Assembly (NCBI GenBank): GCA_028279945.1
Contig: JANQMT010000162.1
Coordinates: forward strand, 1 to 34,695
Reading direction: 5' to 3'
From: JAKSCF01 sp028279945
Lineage (GTDB): Bacteria; Bacillota; Clostridia; Peptostreptococcales; JAAYPU01
DNA length: 34,695 nucleotides
A program made the translations under genes and the position numbers. This document shows positions 33,868-34,695 of the stretch, one piece after another. The stretch's first letter is position 1. Each line of letters begins with the position of its first letter. The notes beneath the pieces are model-generated. The model saw nothing but the letters and a program-made list of their open reading frames with translations. It was not told the origin of the DNA and did not search any database.

Positions 33868-34230
33868 ATGATTTGGGTAGGAATATGTGCAGGAGGATTT
33901 ATTGGTGCTGTTTTGAGATATGCAATATGCTTAGGCTTTAATAATCAAGGTATTCTAATAGCAAATATATTAGGTACCTTTGTACTTTCTTTTATGTTTG
34001 GTCTACAGCCAAGGTTAAATAAAAATCTAGACATAGGAATAAAAACAGGGTTTTGTGGTGCGTTAACTACTTTTTCAACATTTTGTTTAGAAGTATATGA
34101 GCACTATGTTCTAAAAAATGGTGTTATTTTATATGTGCTTTTGGGAATAAGTATGCCTTTGATTATAGTTGTTTTAGGATATAGAGTCGGCATTTGGTTA
34201 AAAGGACCATTGGCAGGTGATTGCAAGTGA
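33868..34230 (+). CDS. crcB: Fluoride channel CrcB/Fluc (first)
   Basis: A 120-residue, four-helix fluoride channel subunit that protects the cell from fluoride. Conserved features: AGGFIGAVLRY at the N-terminus, ANILGTFVLSF in the middle and GFCGALTTFSTF with the Fluc phenylalanines. ATG 33868 is used because AAAGGTGAT precedes it; upstream starts lie inside the BrkB gene. Gram-positives often carry two crcB genes whose products form a heterodimer; the second follows with overlap. Confidence 0.93.
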   Translation: MIWVGICAGGFIGAVLRYAICLGFNNQGILIANILGTFVLSFMFGLQPRLNKNLDIGIKTGFCGALTTFSTFCLEVYEHYVLKNGVILYVLLGISMPLIIVVLGYRVGIWLKGPLAGDCK

Positions 34231-34583
34231 ATTTCTTATTTGTAGGATTAGGCGGCGCATTAGGAAGTGTGACAAGATATTATCTGGACAGATATCTTTC
34301 AAATAGAATTGAGACAAACTATCCCATAGGAATATTTACAATTAATTTGATAGGAGCCTTTCTACTGGGCTTTGTGCAAAATATGCTGCAAAATCCTGCT
34401 GGCACCCTTTTTATAGCCACAGGCTTCCTTGGAGCTTTTACCACATTTTCAACTTTCTTGTGGCAATTCTACAGCCTCGGACAAGAAAGCAGAAAAAAAA
34501 TTGCCGGAACTTATTTTACAATGTCAATTGTAGTAGGAATTGCTTTTTTTATAGCCGGGTATCGACTTAGATTAATGATATAG
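34227..34583 (+). CDS. crcB: Fluoride channel CrcB/Fluc (second)
   Basis: A 118-residue paralogue of the preceding gene: GLGGALGSVTRYYLDRYLS, TINLIGAFLLGF and GFLGAFTTFSTF are present. GTG 34227 overlaps the stop of the first crcB as GTGA and is preceded six bases upstream by AGGTGA. The two proteins probably form a two-subunit channel. No fluoride riboswitch is recognised upstream. Confidence 0.93.
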   Translation: MNFLFVGLGGALGSVTRYYLDRYLSNRIETNYPIGIFTINLIGAFLLGFVQNMLQNPAGTLFIATGFLGAFTTFSTFLWQFYSLGQESRKKIAGTYFTMSIVVGIAFFIAGYRLRLMI

Positions 34584-34606
34584 GCACAAAGCTGACGCTA
34601 TCGAAA

Positions 34607-34695
34607 AATGAATACAGGCGTATAAATATTCGTTAATGTATTCATTTGGAGAAAATTTGATGGCATATGAACTATAAAAGTCTAACCGCAGGCAA
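34607..34695. repeat. Second copy of the long-hairpin repeat (left arm, cut by window end)
   Basis: This stretch matches 4374-4461 closely, including ATTTGGAGAAAATTTGAT (34644-34661; 4411-4428), CTATAAAAG and CTAACCGCA. The right arm would lie beyond 34695, so the hairpin cannot be checked here. Both copies stand downstream of convergent-free gene ends, and the variation between them points to a dispersed family rather than a local duplication. Confidence 0.85.

Noticed and set aside
1..34695. CRISPR array, tRNA or rRNA genes
   Set aside because: No regularly spaced repeats, tRNA cloverleaf or rRNA sequence was recognised.

Overview
The window looks like a low-GC chromosome segment of a spore-forming Firmicute, most likely an anaerobic Clostridia member (a Lachnospirales-like lineage is possible but not provable here). 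The evidence is the infC-rpmI-rplT operon with an L20-type leader, the sporulation block spoIIGA-sigE-sigG, two ECF sigma/DUF4179 anti-sigma pairs, a cell-wall amidase with a copper-amine-oxidase-type N-domain, and a GerM-like lipoprotein. All supported genes lie on the + strand.

Layout. 1-1330: translation operon (IF3 with an AUU start, L35, L20) behind an attenuator. 1331-1807: gene-free region with a 280-bp element closed by a perfect 27-bp inverted repeat, lying in the probable spoIIG leader. 1808-4360: spoIIGA, sigE, sigG (forespore-type promoter before sigG). 4374-4590: a second long-hairpin element; another copy of its left arm starts at 34607 and runs off the window. 4640-8860: two successive ECF sigma/membrane anti-sigma modules. 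9048-12399: amidase, a third small hairpin element, and gerM. 12400-13104: gene-free stretch with two terminators and a possible Spo0A-controlled small transcript.

13105-29034 is the accessory core: a tyrosine recombinase flanked by matching hairpins, then a Tad (Flp) pilus locus: prepilin peptidase, two Flp pilins missing from ordinary ORF calls, CpaB, TadZ, TadA, TadB, TadC, a DUF192 protein, a DivIVA-like coiled-coil protein, two TadE-like pseudopilins, a third TadG-like one, an orphan solute-binding lipoprotein, and a 917-residue secreted protein with a von Willebrand A domain and three isopeptide-type pilin repeats. A sodium:solute symporter follows (29095-30744). After a Fur-box-like site come rph, rdgB and a YfcE-type phosphoesterase, a BrkB-type membrane protein and two overlapping crcB fluoride-channel genes.

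How it fits together. In Bacillus, gerM, rph, rdgB (ysnA) and ysnB are neighbours. Here gerM and rph are separated by about 18.6 kb holding the recombinase, pilus locus and symporter, so this block is probably an insertion into an ancestral gerM-rph junction. The likely novel part is the pilus locus: it seems to combine a Tad machine (TadZ/TadA/TadB/TadC, Flp pilins, pseudopilins) with a Gram-positive-style vWA/isopeptide protein that has no sortase signal, plus a DivIVA-like coiled coil and a lone binding lipoprotein. A second theme is a set of intergenic elements built alike: a long outer stem closing two smaller stem-loops.
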